DNA of 64,000 nucleotides from Planococcus sp. ISL-109 (GCF_018613655.1 NZ_JAGGPW010000006.1:55871-119870), one strand, 5' to 3'. Numbered from the stretch's first letter, positions 25,709-34,818 are shown. The notes: a model not told the origin generated them from the sequence alone. Made by a program: numbers and translations.

Positions 25709-26878
25709 ATGGACTTTTCAAATCGCTTACAAAATCTTCCGGATCAATTTTTCGCCGCACTCGTCGCAAAAGCTGCAAAAGCAGTCGGCGAAGGCCGCGA
25801 TGTCATTAATCTCGGGCAAGGCAATCCGGATCAGCCGACCCCCGCGCATATCGTCAAAGCGTTGCAAGACGCGGTAGAAGACCCGAAAACCCACCGCTAC
25901 TCACCGTTTCGCGGGCTCGGTACATTGAGGAAAGCCGCCGCAGATTTCTACAAGCGGGAATACGGCGTCGACATCGACCCGAACCTCGAAGTCGCTATTC
26001 TTTCCGGCACAAAAATCGGCTTTGTCGAATTGCCGCTTGCATTGCTCAATCCGGGCGATTCGCTCTTGCTGCCGGATCCGGGCTATCCCGATTACCTGTC
26101 CGGGGCACCGCTCGCCGACATCGAATTTGAAACGATGACGCTGAAACAGGAAAACGGCTATCTCCCGGACTATAACGATGTGTCAGAGTCTGTAAGAGAG
26201 CGCGCCAAGCTGATGTATTTAAACTACCCGAACAACCCGACAGGCGCCACAGCCAACAAAACGTTCTTTGACGAAACCGTACAGTTCGCCAAAGAACAAG
26301 GCATCGCGGTCGTGCATGATTTCGCATATGGCGGCATCGGCTTTGGCGGAAAAAAACCGGTCAGCTTCCTGCAGTCTGAAGGCGCAAAAGAGGTCGGCAT
26401 CGAAATGTACACCTTATCGAAGACCTATAATATGGCCGGCTGGCGCATCGGTTTTGCGGTCGGTAACTCCAAAATGATTGAAGCATTGAACTTGATCCAG
26501 GACCATTTGTTCGCCGGCATCTTCCCGGCTGTCCAGCTTGCTGCGGCGGAAGCTTTGAACGGCAGCCAGCAATGCGTCGATGAACTCGTCGAGTTGTACG
26601 AAAAAAGAAGAAAGACTTTAGTAGGCGAATGCCGCCGGATCGGCTGGGAAGTCGAAGCGCCGGAGGGATCATTCTTCGCCTGGCTGCCGGTGCCGGAAGG
26701 CTTCACGAGTGTGGAGTTTTCGGATTATCTTCTCGACAAAGCAGACATTGCCGTAGCGGCTGGCAGCGGCTTTGGCCCCGGCGGTGAAGGATTTGTCCGT
26801 GTCGGCTTATTGGTTACAGAACAGCGGATCGTGGAAGCAATCCAGCGAATCGAGAAGTTGGGGCTTTTCGATGAATAG
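25709..26878 (+). CDS. mtnE: PLP aminotransferase, MtnE-like
   Basis: 389 residues, fold-type I aminotransferase. The pyridoxal lysine is K238 in TLSKTYNMAGWRIGF. NYPNNPTGA is at 172-180 and GLGTLRKAAADFYKRE near 69-84. The N-terminus (LPDQFFAALVAKA.., DVINLGQGNPDQPTPAHI) closely resembles B. subtilis MtnE/YkrV, which makes methionine from 2-keto-4-methylthiobutyrate. GAGGAGG precedes ATG 25709. The rest of the mtn pathway is not in this window, so a general keto-acid aminotransferase role remains possible. Confidence 0.85.
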   Translation: MDFSNRLQNLPDQFFAALVAKAAKAVGEGRDVINLGQGNPDQPTPAHIVKALQDAVEDPKTHRYSPFRGLGTLRKAAADFYKREYGVDIDPNLEVAILSGTKIGFVELPLALLNPGDSLLLPDPGYPDYLSGAPLADIEFETMTLKQENGYLPDYNDVSESVRERAKLMYLNYPNNPTGATANKTFFDETVQFAKEQGIAVVHDFAYGGIGFGGKKPVSFLQSEGAKEVGIEMYTLSKTYNMAGWRIGFAVGNSKMIEALNLIQDHLFAGIFPAVQLAAAEALNGSQQCVDELVELYEKRRKTLVGECRRIGWEVEAPEGSFFAWLPVPEGFTSVEFSDYLLDKADIAVAAGSGFGPGGEGFVRVGLLVTEQRIVEAIQRIEKLGLFDE

Positions 26879-26890
26879 TAGGAAAAATAA

Positions 26891-26919
26891 AAAAAGAAGG
26901 CATTGCGCCTTTTTTTTTA
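26891..26919. terminator. Bidirectional terminator
   Basis: AAAAAGAAGGC-attgc-GCCTTTTTTTTT lies between convergent mtnE and the phosphoesterase gene and overlaps the latter's stop codon. Confidence 0.75.
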
Positions 26920-29193
26920 TTTTGTATTCGCCACAAACTCCATATCCCAATACAAATCGGAACTGAAGCGGTCGTCCTGGTGCACTTGCGCCGCCAATAC
27001 ATTGCGCCCATCTTGCACATGTGACAAAGCGGTTTCGTCCAGGTAGATGCGTTCGATCCGGCTTTCATCGCCGTAATATTCCTCCATCACCGCTCTCTGA
27101 TAATCTCCAAATCCGAACTCGCCCGTCTCCGGCATATTAAAGCGCATGATTTCTTCGCCGTTCAAGTAGAGGATGACGGCATCGTCCACCCCGAACTCCA
27201 CATAGCCAAGATCGCCGATTTCTTTTGCGTCTTCCACATCGAATTCCGTTCTGAAATACGTCAAAGCGATTTTATCAGTCTCATCAGAGCCATAGCCAAC
27301 GAGTGTTTCAATAGCACCAAATTCCGGGCGTTCTTCATCTTCAGGGAAGCCAAGCGGGCCCGCTCCTTGTTCCCAATCGCCGGCATCGAATTCAGTTGAG
27401 CGCCATTCGGTTTTTTGGTCACTGCCATCATCCAAATAGCGCCACTCACTGCCGCCTTCTAAAAGGCTGACCTCATCATGTTTCACCAATTCGAGCTCGA
27501 TCACATTGCTGTCCCAAATTTCCTCTCCGTCCGCCACTTCCGCGTAGACTTCCACTATCCCAATCTGTGCATCTTTTGCCGCTTGGACTGAGCCATCTTT
27601 TATTTGGACATCGTCCCGGCTGGTACGGAAAGTGATCGACTCAGGGGAGATATCGTATTGTCCGCCTTCAACATTCTGCCCTTTAACTTTCAATTCCACT
27701 TCAGGATAAAATGAATTTTCTTCCGTTGCCAGCACCGTATTGCTCGTGATGAGTTCTACTTCTTCAAGTGCCGGCACTATCGTTTCGATGGACGGATCCT
27801 TGATGATTTCGTACTCATCGACCAGTTCTTCAGTATCCGTTCGGTAAGTCTCTAAGCTTAAGCGCTCCGGCTCAACGCTGATGCTCATATAAGTCGGCAC
27901 ACCCCACTGTGCGCGGACCGCCGAATAAGGCTCACGCTCCGTATGCATGCCGTAAAATTTACTGCCGCTCGCGGTACTGCCGGTAATGTACAAGGTGCCT
28001 TCCGGATTGACCGGTGTATCGCCTTGCATCATATGATTTTTCAACGCCTGGAAATTCCGCATCTGATAGGTCCGCACATAGGAATGGTCATGTCCCATCA
28101 GAACAGCGTCGAACCCGATTGCGTCAATTGTCGGCACTAAGTGCTCACGCAGTTCCAAAACGAATTGGCTTTGGGAATGTGCGGCTGCGCTGTAGATCGA
28201 ATGGTGGAAAACGAGGATTTTCCATTTCCACTCCCGGTCCGCAGTCGCTTCAGCCGTTTCTTCCATAAACTGAATGTGCTCTTCCGGTTTCATACTATTG
28301 GAGTTCAAATTCATGAATAAGGTGTCTCCGTAGGAAAAGTAATAATTCCCTCCTGAATTGTCGTAGTTTCCAAGTTCCCAATTTTCATTCGGAACATTGA
28401 AATGATAGGAGTAATGATGAGTGTTGTCGTGATTTCCGATTGTCGTCGCTGTCGGGTAATTGCGCAGCGGTTCGGGGGCAAAATAGGCTGCATATTCGTT
28501 TTCGGAATAGCGGGCATCGACCTGGTCGCCAGCTGACAGGATGAAACTGCTGTTTGGTGTACGGGAAACCGCTTGACGTAAAGTTTTCCCCCACCCTCTT
28601 TGGTCCTCTTCAATATCGCCTGATGCGCCGATTTGCGGATCGGCAATCATCAGAAATTCATAAGACTCCGGATTTTGCGTCTGGAAATGGAAGCCATCCG
28701 TCCAATTGCCGCGGCCATCTCCTAAGCGGTACATATAGTCCGATTCATTCTCAAGCTGCGTAATGGTCGCTTCATGGGCGGAGTAGCCGTAGGTGGCATT
28801 TTTCAGCTTTGCATCAACAGTCACCGCACCGGTTTCAAGAAACTTCTCTGTACCGGAAGAAACTTTCGTCACCTGGACTTGACCTGGACGTGATGTACTC
28901 GGTGCATACCAGGAGAAATTCATTTGCGATTCATCACTCCCTGGCGCAAAGGCGATATGGGAAGCCGGGTAGAAATCGTCTTGTTCTCCAAATTTCAAAA
29001 ATTCTCTATCCATAAATAATAGGGAATTTGTCAGATGCGATTGATAGGCTTGGCGCTGCCCCTCCATCAGGCTCGATGCTGTGATATCTATCCCGCCTTG
29101 CGCCGCCTTTGCTTGTCCCCCGTCGGCCAGAAAAGTCATTCCACCAACGATCATCACTATGAAAAAACATTTCGCCAATGTTCCCCAAGCCAT
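26917..29193 (-). CDS. Secreted purple-acid-phosphatase-like metallophosphoesterase
   Basis: 758 residues. A signal peptide (about 1-30, FFIVMIVGGMTFLADGGQAKA) is followed by a fibronectin-like domain (about 60-165). The metallophosphoesterase domain has DPQIG, GDQVD, GNHDN, FHHSIYS and GHDHSYVR as metal-binding motifs. Next come Ig-like segments, then a C-terminal galactose-binding-like domain (GGSEWRYLDDGS...). It probably releases phosphate from extracellular esters. The first motif reads DPQ where many purple acid phosphatases have DxG. ATG 29193 follows GGGGGG at 7 nt. It stands alone. A Pho box was not evident. Confidence 0.88.
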   Translation of the reverse strand: MAWGTLAKCFFIVMIVGGMTFLADGGQAKAAQGGIDITASSLMEGQRQAYQSHLTNSLLFMDREFLKFGEQDDFYPASHIAFAPGSDESQMNFSWYAPSTSRPGQVQVTKVSSGTEKFLETGAVTVDAKLKNATYGYSAHEATITQLENESDYMYRLGDGRGNWTDGFHFQTQNPESYEFLMIADPQIGASGDIEEDQRGWGKTLRQAVSRTPNSSFILSAGDQVDARYSENEYAAYFAPEPLRNYPTATTIGNHDNTHHYSYHFNVPNENWELGNYDNSGGNYYFSYGDTLFMNLNSNSMKPEEHIQFMEETAEATADREWKWKILVFHHSIYSAAAHSQSQFVLELREHLVPTIDAIGFDAVLMGHDHSYVRTYQMRNFQALKNHMMQGDTPVNPEGTLYITGSTASGSKFYGMHTEREPYSAVRAQWGVPTYMSISVEPERLSLETYRTDTEELVDEYEIIKDPSIETIVPALEEVELITSNTVLATEENSFYPEVELKVKGQNVEGGQYDISPESITFRTSRDDVQIKDGSVQAAKDAQIGIVEVYAEVADGEEIWDSNVIELELVKHDEVSLLEGGSEWRYLDDGSDQKTEWRSTEFDAGDWEQGAGPLGFPEDEERPEFGAIETLVGYGSDETDKIALTYFRTEFDVEDAKEIGDLGYVEFGVDDAVILYLNGEEIMRFNMPETGEFGFGDYQRAVMEEYYGDESRIERIYLDETALSHVQDGRNVLAAQVHQDDRFSSDLYWDMEFVANTK

Positions 29194-29242
29194 TTTGATC
29201 CCCCCATTCTTTTCTAAGCATTCCACCCTTTTTTTAATAATC

Positions 29243-29256
29243 AGTATTTAAATACT
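29243..29256. promoter_or_regulatory. Perfect palindrome upstream of the phosphoesterase
   Basis: AGTATTTAAATACT is a perfect 14-bp palindrome, 50 bp before the start codon. A second one, TTCAATTGAA, lies about 10 bp further upstream. These are possible operators, but AT-rich palindromes also arise by chance. The rest of 29257-29400 shows nothing clear. Confidence 0.35.
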
Positions 29257-29401
29257 AACATAATTCAATTGAACTAAAAATAAATAAAAAGTGAATATTT
29301 CGAACTAATTAAAGTGAACAGAGATTTCAGGGTTTTCGGCACGGAAGATTTCGGACTAGCTCTTTCAAATAATCCTACATACTATCAGGCTTGTATTAGC
29401 T

Positions 29402-29451
29402 AAAAATACGCTTTCCCCAACAACCAAATACGGCTGGGAGAAAGCGTATTT
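29402..29451 (-). terminator. Terminator of the signal peptidase gene
   Basis: AAATACGCTTTCTCCC...GGGGAAAGCGTATTT is followed by TT on the minus strand. The stem is long with an 18-nt loop. Confidence 0.75.
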
Positions 29452-29471
29452 GCAATGATGAGCAGATTGAT

Positions 29472-29993
29472 TCAATCGACAAACCCGAAATGCGCGAACG
29501 GTGCAAAACGGAATTTCACTTCGCCGATAATGTTCGATTCTTGAATAAAGCCGAGCACACGTGAGTCGGTGCTATTGTTGCGGTTATCTCCGAGTACGTA
29601 ATAGCTGGCGGTAGGAACAGTGAATTCACTCACGTAGCCATGATATTCCTCAATAAATGTGCTGCTCGCTTTATTCAAATAAGGTTCGTCCAATTGCCGG
29701 CCGTTCAAATAAAGACGGTCTCCCGCCATTCGGATGCTGTCACCCGGAATGCCGATGACCCGTTTGATAAACCGGCTGCCATCAGGGGCAAAAAAGACGA
29801 TGGTATCGAAGTTTTCGATCTCGGTGATTTTTCCGAGCAGCAGTTTATCGTTTTCGCTGTATGTCGGCTGCATGGAACCCCCGTCGACGACCACGGGCTC
29901 GAACAGGAACTGGCGGGTCCCAAGTATGATCAGCGCTGTCAATAACAGTACTTTCATCCACGCCAACATTTCTTTGACCGGTTCTTCGTTCAC
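29472..29993 (-). CDS. Type I signal peptidase
   Basis: 173 residues of the Gram-positive SipS/SipT type. An N-terminal membrane anchor (about 12-28) is followed by catalytic S40 (GGSMQPT), the lysine general base K77 (FIKRVIGIPGD) and the GDNRNNSTDSR box near the end. The active site is outside the cell and cleaves Sec signal peptides. The start is GTG at 29993 after GCGGGAGGGG. There is no ATG in a better place. Single-gene unit. Confidence 0.93.
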   Translation of the reverse strand: MNEEPVKEMLAWMKVLLLTALIILGTRQFLFEPVVVDGGSMQPTYSENDKLLLGKITEIENFDTIVFFAPDGSRFIKRVIGIPGDSIRMAGDRLYLNGRQLDEPYLNKASSTFIEEYHGYVSEFTVPTASYYVLGDNRNNSTDSRVLGFIQESNIIGEVKFRFAPFAHFGFVD

Positions 29994-30155
29994 TGTTTCC
30001 CCTCCCGCCTCATGGTTTCTTTGCCCTTTATTTTACTACAGCCTCCAATCGCTTGCACTCGGAGTTTCCTTGCTCGATAATAGGTCTATGTGAATTGAAA
30101 GAATTATCAGACATTTACCTAGTGAAATTCTATCAGACGAAAAGGAGTGGTACCG

Positions 30156-31061
30156 TTGAAAATTCTACCGGCACAAGAGGTCATTTATGCTTTTTCCAAA
30201 AACCACAAGCCAAGCATGCGTGTCGCTGATGGGGAAACCGTAAAAATCAATACATTCGACTGCTTTAAAAACCAGATCCAATCAGCTGATCAGGAAGTTT
30301 CTGCCATCAACTGGGATCAAGTAAACCCGGCGACCGGGCCGATCTTCATCGAAGGCGCAGCGCCCGGGGACGTCTTGAAAGTGACGATCGAAGAACTGGA
30401 GATCGGCGAGCAAGGCGTCATGGTGACAGGGCCCGAACTCGGTGTTATGGGGCACCGGATGGAAGCGATGGAATCCAAAATCATTCCCATCAAAAACGGC
30501 AAAGCGCTCTTTAATGATCGCCTCCATCTTCCCCTCAATCCGATGATCGGCGTAATCGGCGTCGCACCTGAAGGGGAACCGGTCTCCTGCGGCACACCGG
30601 GCGCGCACGGCGGCAACATGGACACCAAACTGATCACCAAGGGCGCGACACTCTACTTCCCTGTTGCGGTTGACGGTGCACTGTTTGCGCTTGGTGATTT
30701 TCATGCGGCCATGGGCGACGGGGAAATCAGCGTCTCCGGCATTGAAGTGCCCGGCAGCGCGACCGTCCATTTCGATGTCATCAAAGGCAGCCGCTTGAAG
30801 CACCCTTTGCTGCAAAATGGAGACGGCTTAGCGTTTCTAGTGTCGGCGATGACTTTGGATGAGGCCGTGTCGGTTGCAGTCGAGGAAATGATCGACTTGT
30901 TGCAGCCGCAAAGTGAGTTGACGATCAGTGAAATGACGATGCTCATGAGTGCCGCCGGCGAAACACAAATCAGCCAAGTGGTCGATCCGCTCGTCACTGC
31001 CCGCTTCTTTGTGCCGAATCATGTACTCGGTGGACTCGGCTTCCAAATGTTTAAAAACTGA
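30156..31061 (+). CDS. Acetamidase/formamidase family protein
   Basis: 301 residues of the FmdA/AmdA family. Conserved blocks are INTFDCFKNQI, ATGPIFIEGAAPGDVLKVTI, and CGTPGAHGGNMDTK, where metal and substrate ligands lie. Then come LGDFHAAMGDGE and SAAGETQISQVVDP. Members hydrolyse short-chain amides to ammonia and acid. The TTG at 30156 lies 8 nt after AAAGGAG. The GTG at 30147 overlaps that SD and is less likely. No transporter or regulator adjoins it. Confidence 0.88.
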   Translation: MKILPAQEVIYAFSKNHKPSMRVADGETVKINTFDCFKNQIQSADQEVSAINWDQVNPATGPIFIEGAAPGDVLKVTIEELEIGEQGVMVTGPELGVMGHRMEAMESKIIPIKNGKALFNDRLHLPLNPMIGVIGVAPEGEPVSCGTPGAHGGNMDTKLITKGATLYFPVAVDGALFALGDFHAAMGDGEISVSGIEVPGSATVHFDVIKGSRLKHPLLQNGDGLAFLVSAMTLDEAVSVAVEEMIDLLQPQSELTISEMTMLMSAAGETQISQVVDPLVTARFFVPNHVLGGLGFQMFKN

Positions 31062-31153
31062 GTGAGCACCGTCCGAAATGGCGTCAGAATCGTCAGACTT
31101 TTGAGCCTCGAAAGATTTTATGTTACACTCAAGAAAAAATGTAGGTGATTAGA

Positions 31154-32173
31154 ATGGTAGGAAGAAATGATCCTTGCCCATGCGGCAGCGGAAAGAAATA
31201 CAAAAAATGCCACGGGAAACAGCAAACGGTTTCCATCAATGATCTGGTGAACGAAGAGCTGTTCCAAGTCAGACAGCAATTCTTCTCGGAAAACCCAAAC
31301 CGTGACCAACTAACGGACTTCCGTGCACTTCAGCAGGAATGGCAGCCCCGTTTGATGAAATCGATGGCGGAAAACGATGCACAAGCATTTGTCATCGAAA
31401 ATTTCCTGTTCATGCAAAAACCGGAACTATGGAAAAACTTCCTGGACAAGCACATTGAGCAAACTCCGCGCCCAACGACGAAAGAAGTCTTGGCGCAATG
31501 GCCGAACTTCCGTGTATTCCTCGGCCAATTGGTGTCTGGAAATACAGAAAAAGCGGAACTAAAAGATGCCTTCACAGGCGAAACATACATCATGGCGGAT
31601 CAACCGCCGACGGATATGGAAGAAAACCAAGGACTTCTTGCAATTCTTCTGCCGGATCCACGCGCCGGCGAAAAAGGCATTTTGTTCTTGAACGGCTATT
31701 TGACGATTGTCGGCAAATTCGCGCCGTTCTTTGAACAGCTGCAAACGCGCATCGAAGAAAAAGGCACGTCGGTGAACGAAGACTATCTGCGCGAGCACTA
31801 CCTCGAAGTGGTTGAACATATCGTCCAGTACTCCACAGGCATTGTGGAAGAAAGCATTGAGCTTTCTCCAGAACACCAGTCTGTCATGGATGAATTGAAC
31901 AAGCACATCGATGCTGCTGATTTTGATGAAGAAACCGTGACGAATGTGACGAGCATCCTGAACAGTTATTTGATCAGCCAACAGCCGACTGTCCAAAAAC
32001 CGGAAGCACTTGTCGCCGGCTATTGGCGTTTCCTTCAAGACCATGAACTTATTCAAGGACCGATGCTTTCCGCAAAAGACTTGAGTGAAAAGTTCGGCGT
32101 TTCTTCAAGCACGATTTTGAAACGTTCAAAAGAGTTTGGTTCTTATTTCGAAGAACTGCTCGCTAAAAAGTAA
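31154..32173 (+). CDS. SEC-C motif protein
   Basis: 339 residues. The N-terminus is a SEC-C zinc motif ([19 protein letters not shown], residues 3-21), also found at the end of SecA. The remaining about 310 residues are largely helical and acidic. A C-terminal segment (about 290-335, [23 protein letters not shown]) looks like a helix-turn-helix. The SEC-C zinc finger binds SecB or ribosomes in SecA; its role in such stand-alone proteins is not known. AGGTGA lies ahead of ATG 31154. Confidence 0.75.
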   Translation: MVGRNDPCPCGSGKKYKKCHGKQQTVSINDLVNEELFQVRQQFFSENPNRDQLTDFRALQQEWQPRLMKSMAENDAQAFVIENFLFMQKPELWKNFLDKHIEQTPRPTTKEVLAQWPNFRVFLGQLVSGNTEKAELKDAFTGETYIMADQPPTDMEENQGLLAILLPDPRAGEKGILFLNGYLTIVGKFAPFFEQLQTRIEEKGTSVNEDYLREHYLEVVEHIVQYSTGIVEESIELSPEHQSVMDELNKHIDAADFDEETVTNVTSILNSYLISQQPTVQKPEALVAGYWRFLQDHELIQGPMLSAKDLSEKFGVSSSTILKRSKEFGSYFEELLAKK

Positions 32174-32179
32174 ACAGCT

Positions 32180-32210
32180 AAAAGCACCGGACTCGTCCGG
32201 TGCTTTTTTA
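32180..32210. terminator. Terminator
   Basis: AAAAGCACCGGACTCGTCCGGTGCTTTTTT follows the SEC-C gene and also ends the convergent small membrane protein gene. Confidence 0.9.
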
Positions 32211-32417
32211 TGTTGCGTTTTTCCGCCTGAACGTAATGAGAATATATAACAGGATCCCGGAAACTGCGAAGAATAGATAAACACGCCAAAACGGGTCCTT
32301 CAGCCAATCGGTGGCAGCAAAACCCAGCCAGCTATTCAGCAAAGTGATCAGAAATAGCGCGCTGCTCATGAAAAATACAGCCAAGCCGACAAAACGGAAA
32401 AAACGGAGGACTGTCAT
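32208..32417 (-). CDS. Small two-helix membrane protein
   Basis: A 69-residue protein with two transmembrane helices (about 8-30 and 44-62) and a basic tail (FRRKNAT). The family was not recognised. GAGGTGAG lies 5-6 nt before the ATG and the gene ends within the shared terminator, both supporting a real gene. The cytoplasmic ends are positively charged, so a hairpin topology is likely. Confidence 0.6.
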   Translation of the reverse strand: MTVLRFFRFVGLAVFFMSSALFLITLLNSWLGFAATDWLKDPFWRVYLFFAVSGILLYILITFRRKNAT

Positions 32418-32529
32418 CCTATCTCACCTCTCTTTAAAATATAGTTAATGTCACTATTCCCGAAACCAGAAAAATTGAACAGGACAAATCAGTTCAAATC
32501 AGTTCAAATCACCATTTCAGCTTTTTAGG

Positions 32530-32745
32530 CTATCCACATACCAAGCTCACGAATTTCGTCTACGCCGCAACTATCCACAGAATTTTGTTTACTGAACCGC
32601 TTTCAAGGGAACCAGCAAGTTAACGCCCGCAAAATCGCAAGTTATACACAATTGCTAATAAAATTCCGTGGGTTATGTGGGTAAATATCGCAATTTACTG
32701 TCGATTTTTAATAAACACGGACTTATCCACATGTTGATAAGTCCG
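32530..32745. promoter_or_regulatory. Cluster of DnaA-box-like sequences
   Basis: In this 360-bp gap five nonamers match or nearly match TTATNCACA: CTATCCACA (32530 and 32571), TTATACACA (32642), TTACCCACA on the minus strand (32676-32684) and TTATCCACA (32723). The last lies in a perfect 10-bp-arm hairpin, CGGACTTATC/GATAAGTCCG (32718-32745). A direct repeat AAATCAGTTC lies just before (32487-32506). Confidence 0.6.
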
Positions 32746-32778
32746 GCTTATGCAAATCAAAACAAGGGGGAGTAACTA

Positions 32779-33297
32779 ATGTTTGAAATTACTTGGGATA
32801 GTTTTATCCGCATTGTCACTGTAGGAGTGTTAGCTTATGTCGGCTTGATGATATTTTTGCGAACTTCAGGCAAGCGGACATTAACGAAACTCAACGCATT
32901 TGATCTGATCGTGACAGTAGCTCTTGGTTCGACGCTCGCGACTGTATTATTGGATAACAGCATTAGTCTTTGGGAAGGCTTAACTGCCTTTGCTGTACTT
33001 ATTATCTTGCAATACTTGATTACATTTACCGCTGTCCGCTCAAAAGGGTTTAACCAATTGATCAAATCCGAACCGCAGCTGTTATTTCTCGAGGGTGAAT
33101 TTTTGACACAAGCCATGCGCAAAGAGCGCATTAAAGACATTGAAATCATGCAGGTGATCCGCAACTCAGGGGAAGGCGACTTGAAGAATATCCAAGCCGT
33201 CATCTTGGAAACGGATGGCAGTATGTCGGTCATTTCCAACAAAGCGGGCAGTGCACTCGCCAATGTCAAAGGGGAAGAAAAAAAGGATCCGCTATAG
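32779..33297 (+). CDS. DUF421 membrane protein (YetF/YcaP-like)
   Basis: 172 residues. Three transmembrane helices in the first 85 are followed by a cytoplasmic DUF421 domain (SEPQLLFLEGEFLTQAMRKERI...EILQ-like region IEIMQVIRNSG.., AVILETDGSMSVI). The TSGKRTLTKLNAFDLIVTVALGS segment after helix 1 is the family signature. Function is unsettled. Spore-former relatives are the SpoVA-linked YetF proteins. GGGGGAG precedes ATG 32779. Single gene between the DnaA-box cluster and a terminator. Confidence 0.85.
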   Translation: MFEITWDSFIRIVTVGVLAYVGLMIFLRTSGKRTLTKLNAFDLIVTVALGSTLATVLLDNSISLWEGLTAFAVLIILQYLITFTAVRSKGFNQLIKSEPQLLFLEGEFLTQAMRKERIKDIEIMQVIRNSGEGDLKNIQAVILETDGSMSVISNKAGSALANVKGEEKKDPL

Positions 33298-33308
33298 GAT
33301 CCTTTTTA
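33280..33308. terminator. Bidirectional terminator
   Basis: AAAAAAGGATCC-gctata-GGATCCTTTTT overlaps the ends of the convergent DUF421 and thioesterase genes. Confidence 0.85.
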
Positions 33309-33785
33309 TCTTGGCGTTTTGACCCGGTTTTTCCGGTATTCACGGCGCGCTGGAGCCGATTCGAAAAACAGCTTTTCGCCGTCTGTTTCCGGGTAGACCG
33401 GCGGAACGGCAGTCGGCTTGCCGTTATCCCCGATTGCGACGAGCGTCAAAAACGATTCAGTCGTCAAGCGCTCTTCCGCGGTCTCCAAGTTGATCGATTT
33501 GACCCGTACATATACTTCCATCGATGTCCTGCCGGTCGAAGTAACGTTCGCTTCGAGTTCCAGCACATCGCCCACTTTCGCCGACGACAAGAAATCAACC
33601 GAGTCGATCGATGCAGTCACGACAACATGGCGCCGCGCATGCTTCATCGCTGAAATGCCGGCCACTTCATCGATATAGGCTAGCACTTTCCCTCCAAAAA
33701 TCGACTCCATGTGATTGGTATCCGGCGGCAGCACCAATTTGGTCTGGATTGTCCGCGATTCACTCATAGCTCTAGCTTCCATCAT
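33306..33785 (-). CDS. Hotdog-fold acyl-CoA thioesterase
   Basis: 159 residues of the YkhA/BACH type. The hotdog signature is N-H-M-E-S-I-F-G-G-K-V (residues about 24-34) followed by AYIDEVAGISAMKHARRHVVTASIDSVDF-type strands. It hydrolyses medium- or long-chain acyl-CoA. Two adjacent ATGs (33785 and 33782) follow AAAGGAGG. The second has the better spacing, so the protein may start one residue later. It is divergent from the AAC(3)-like gene. Confidence 0.88.
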   Translation of the reverse strand: MMEARAMSESRTIQTKLVLPPDTNHMESIFGGKVLAYIDEVAGISAMKHARRHVVVTASIDSVDFLSSAKVGDVLELEANVTSTGRTSMEVYVRVKSINLETAEERLTTESFLTLVAIGDNGKPTAVPPVYPETDGEKLFFESAPARREYRKNRVKTPR

Positions 33786-33813
33786 GCAGTCCTCCTTTAC
33801 ACAGCCATTCCCG

Positions 33814-33840
33814 ATAAAGAGAAACTTCAATCAGTGGGGT
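33814..33840 (-). repeat. Dispersed intergenic repeat, copy C (partial)
   Basis: On the minus strand ACCCCACTGATTGAAGTTTC then TCTTTAT, matching the second half of the repeats at 47853-47915 and 13175-13229. It sits in the divergent promoter region. Confidence 0.6.
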
Positions 33841-33918
33841 ATTCATCTCACTTATAAAAAAACGAAAATCCCTAACAGCTTCTCTATGGTAAAGTGGAAA
33901 AAAGGGGGAATTATAATC

Positions 33919-34767
33919 ATGTCGGATCTTTTCCAAATACTCAACACACCGGAATTCCAATCGAAAGAGTTGCTGAAGCGGCAATTGCAGGATCTTGGCA
34001 TTGCAGCCGGAGATCATTTGATGGTCCATTCCTCGCTGAAATCGATCGGTTGGGTTGCCGGAGGGGCGCAAGCAGTCGTCGAAGCGCTCATGGAGGTCCT
34101 CACACCGCAAGGGACGCTCGTAATGCCTTCGCAATCTGCCGATAATTCGGATCCCGTCTACTGGATGGCTCCGCCCATTCCTGAGAACTGGCATCAGCCG
34201 ACGCGCGATCATATGCCCGCTTATGACCCTGATTTAACGAATATGCGCGGCATGGGGAAAATTCCGGAATGCCTCCACCGTCATCCGGCTACTCAGCGCA
34301 GCCCGCACCCTACCCATTCCTTTATCGCTTGGGGACGCGATGCGGCAGAATGGATGCGTGATCAGCCGCTGGATGATTCATTCGGCCCTGCTTCCCCACT
34401 CGGTAAAATGATGGCACAAGACGTGAAAATTGTGCTGATTGGTACCGATTTCGACTCTTGCACCGCACTTCATTATGCCGAGTTTGCCCAACCAAACCGC
34501 ACTACATCACCGCAAGGAGCTGCGATGTTCGTCGACGGCGAACGACAATGGGTCAAGTACGATTGCGTCGATATGGATTCGGATCGTTTCCCTGAAATAG
34601 CGAAAGACTTTCCGGGAGCTATCACAAAAGGTGCGCTTGGCCAAGCTGCTGTTCAGCTTGTTGCTATGCAGCCGCTCGTCGAATTCGCCATCGATTGGCT
34701 AGAGGCCAATCCTTCACCGATAGAGCAGGCAGACCATAAAAACAGTGAAGCGCCACATAAAAAATAG
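33919..34767 (+). CDS. AAC(3)-family aminoglycoside N-acetyltransferase-like
   Basis: 282 residues of the antibiotic_NAT family (YokD-like). Characteristic segments are LMVHSSLKSIGWVAGGAQAV near 35-54, GTLVMPSQSADNSDP near 72-86, HPTHSFIAWGRDA near 135-147, and LIGTDFDSCTALHYAEF with the conserved His near 185. The family transfers acetyl from acetyl-CoA to the 3-amino group of aminoglycosides, but chromosomal Bacillales members are often of unproved substrate. AAAGGGGG lies about 10 nt before ATG 33919. An upstream extension of the frame crosses the divergent promoter and a repeat, so it was rejected. Confidence 0.82.
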   Translation: MSDLFQILNTPEFQSKELLKRQLQDLGIAAGDHLMVHSSLKSIGWVAGGAQAVVEALMEVLTPQGTLVMPSQSADNSDPVYWMAPPIPENWHQPTRDHMPAYDPDLTNMRGMGKIPECLHRHPATQRSPHPTHSFIAWGRDAAEWMRDQPLDDSFGPASPLGKMMAQDVKIVLIGTDFDSCTALHYAEFAQPNRTTSPQGAAMFVDGERQWVKYDCVDMDSDRFPEIAKDFPGAITKGALGQAAVQLVAMQPLVEFAIDWLEANPSPIEQADHKNSEAPHKK

Positions 34768-34804
34768 GCTGAAGACCGGAATTCTCCGGAACTTCAGCCT
34801 ATTT
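34765..34804. terminator. Bidirectional terminator
   Basis: AGGCTGAAG.CCGG-aattct-CCGG.CTTCAGCCT lies between the AAC(3)-like gene and the convergent fic gene, with short A/T runs. Confidence 0.75.
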
Positions 34805-34818
34805 CCCATCCTGCCTGC

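Noticed and set aside
32718-32745. Rho-independent terminator at the CGGACTTATC hairpin
   Set aside because: No T run follows on either strand, and the hairpin stands upstream of a gene rather than after one.
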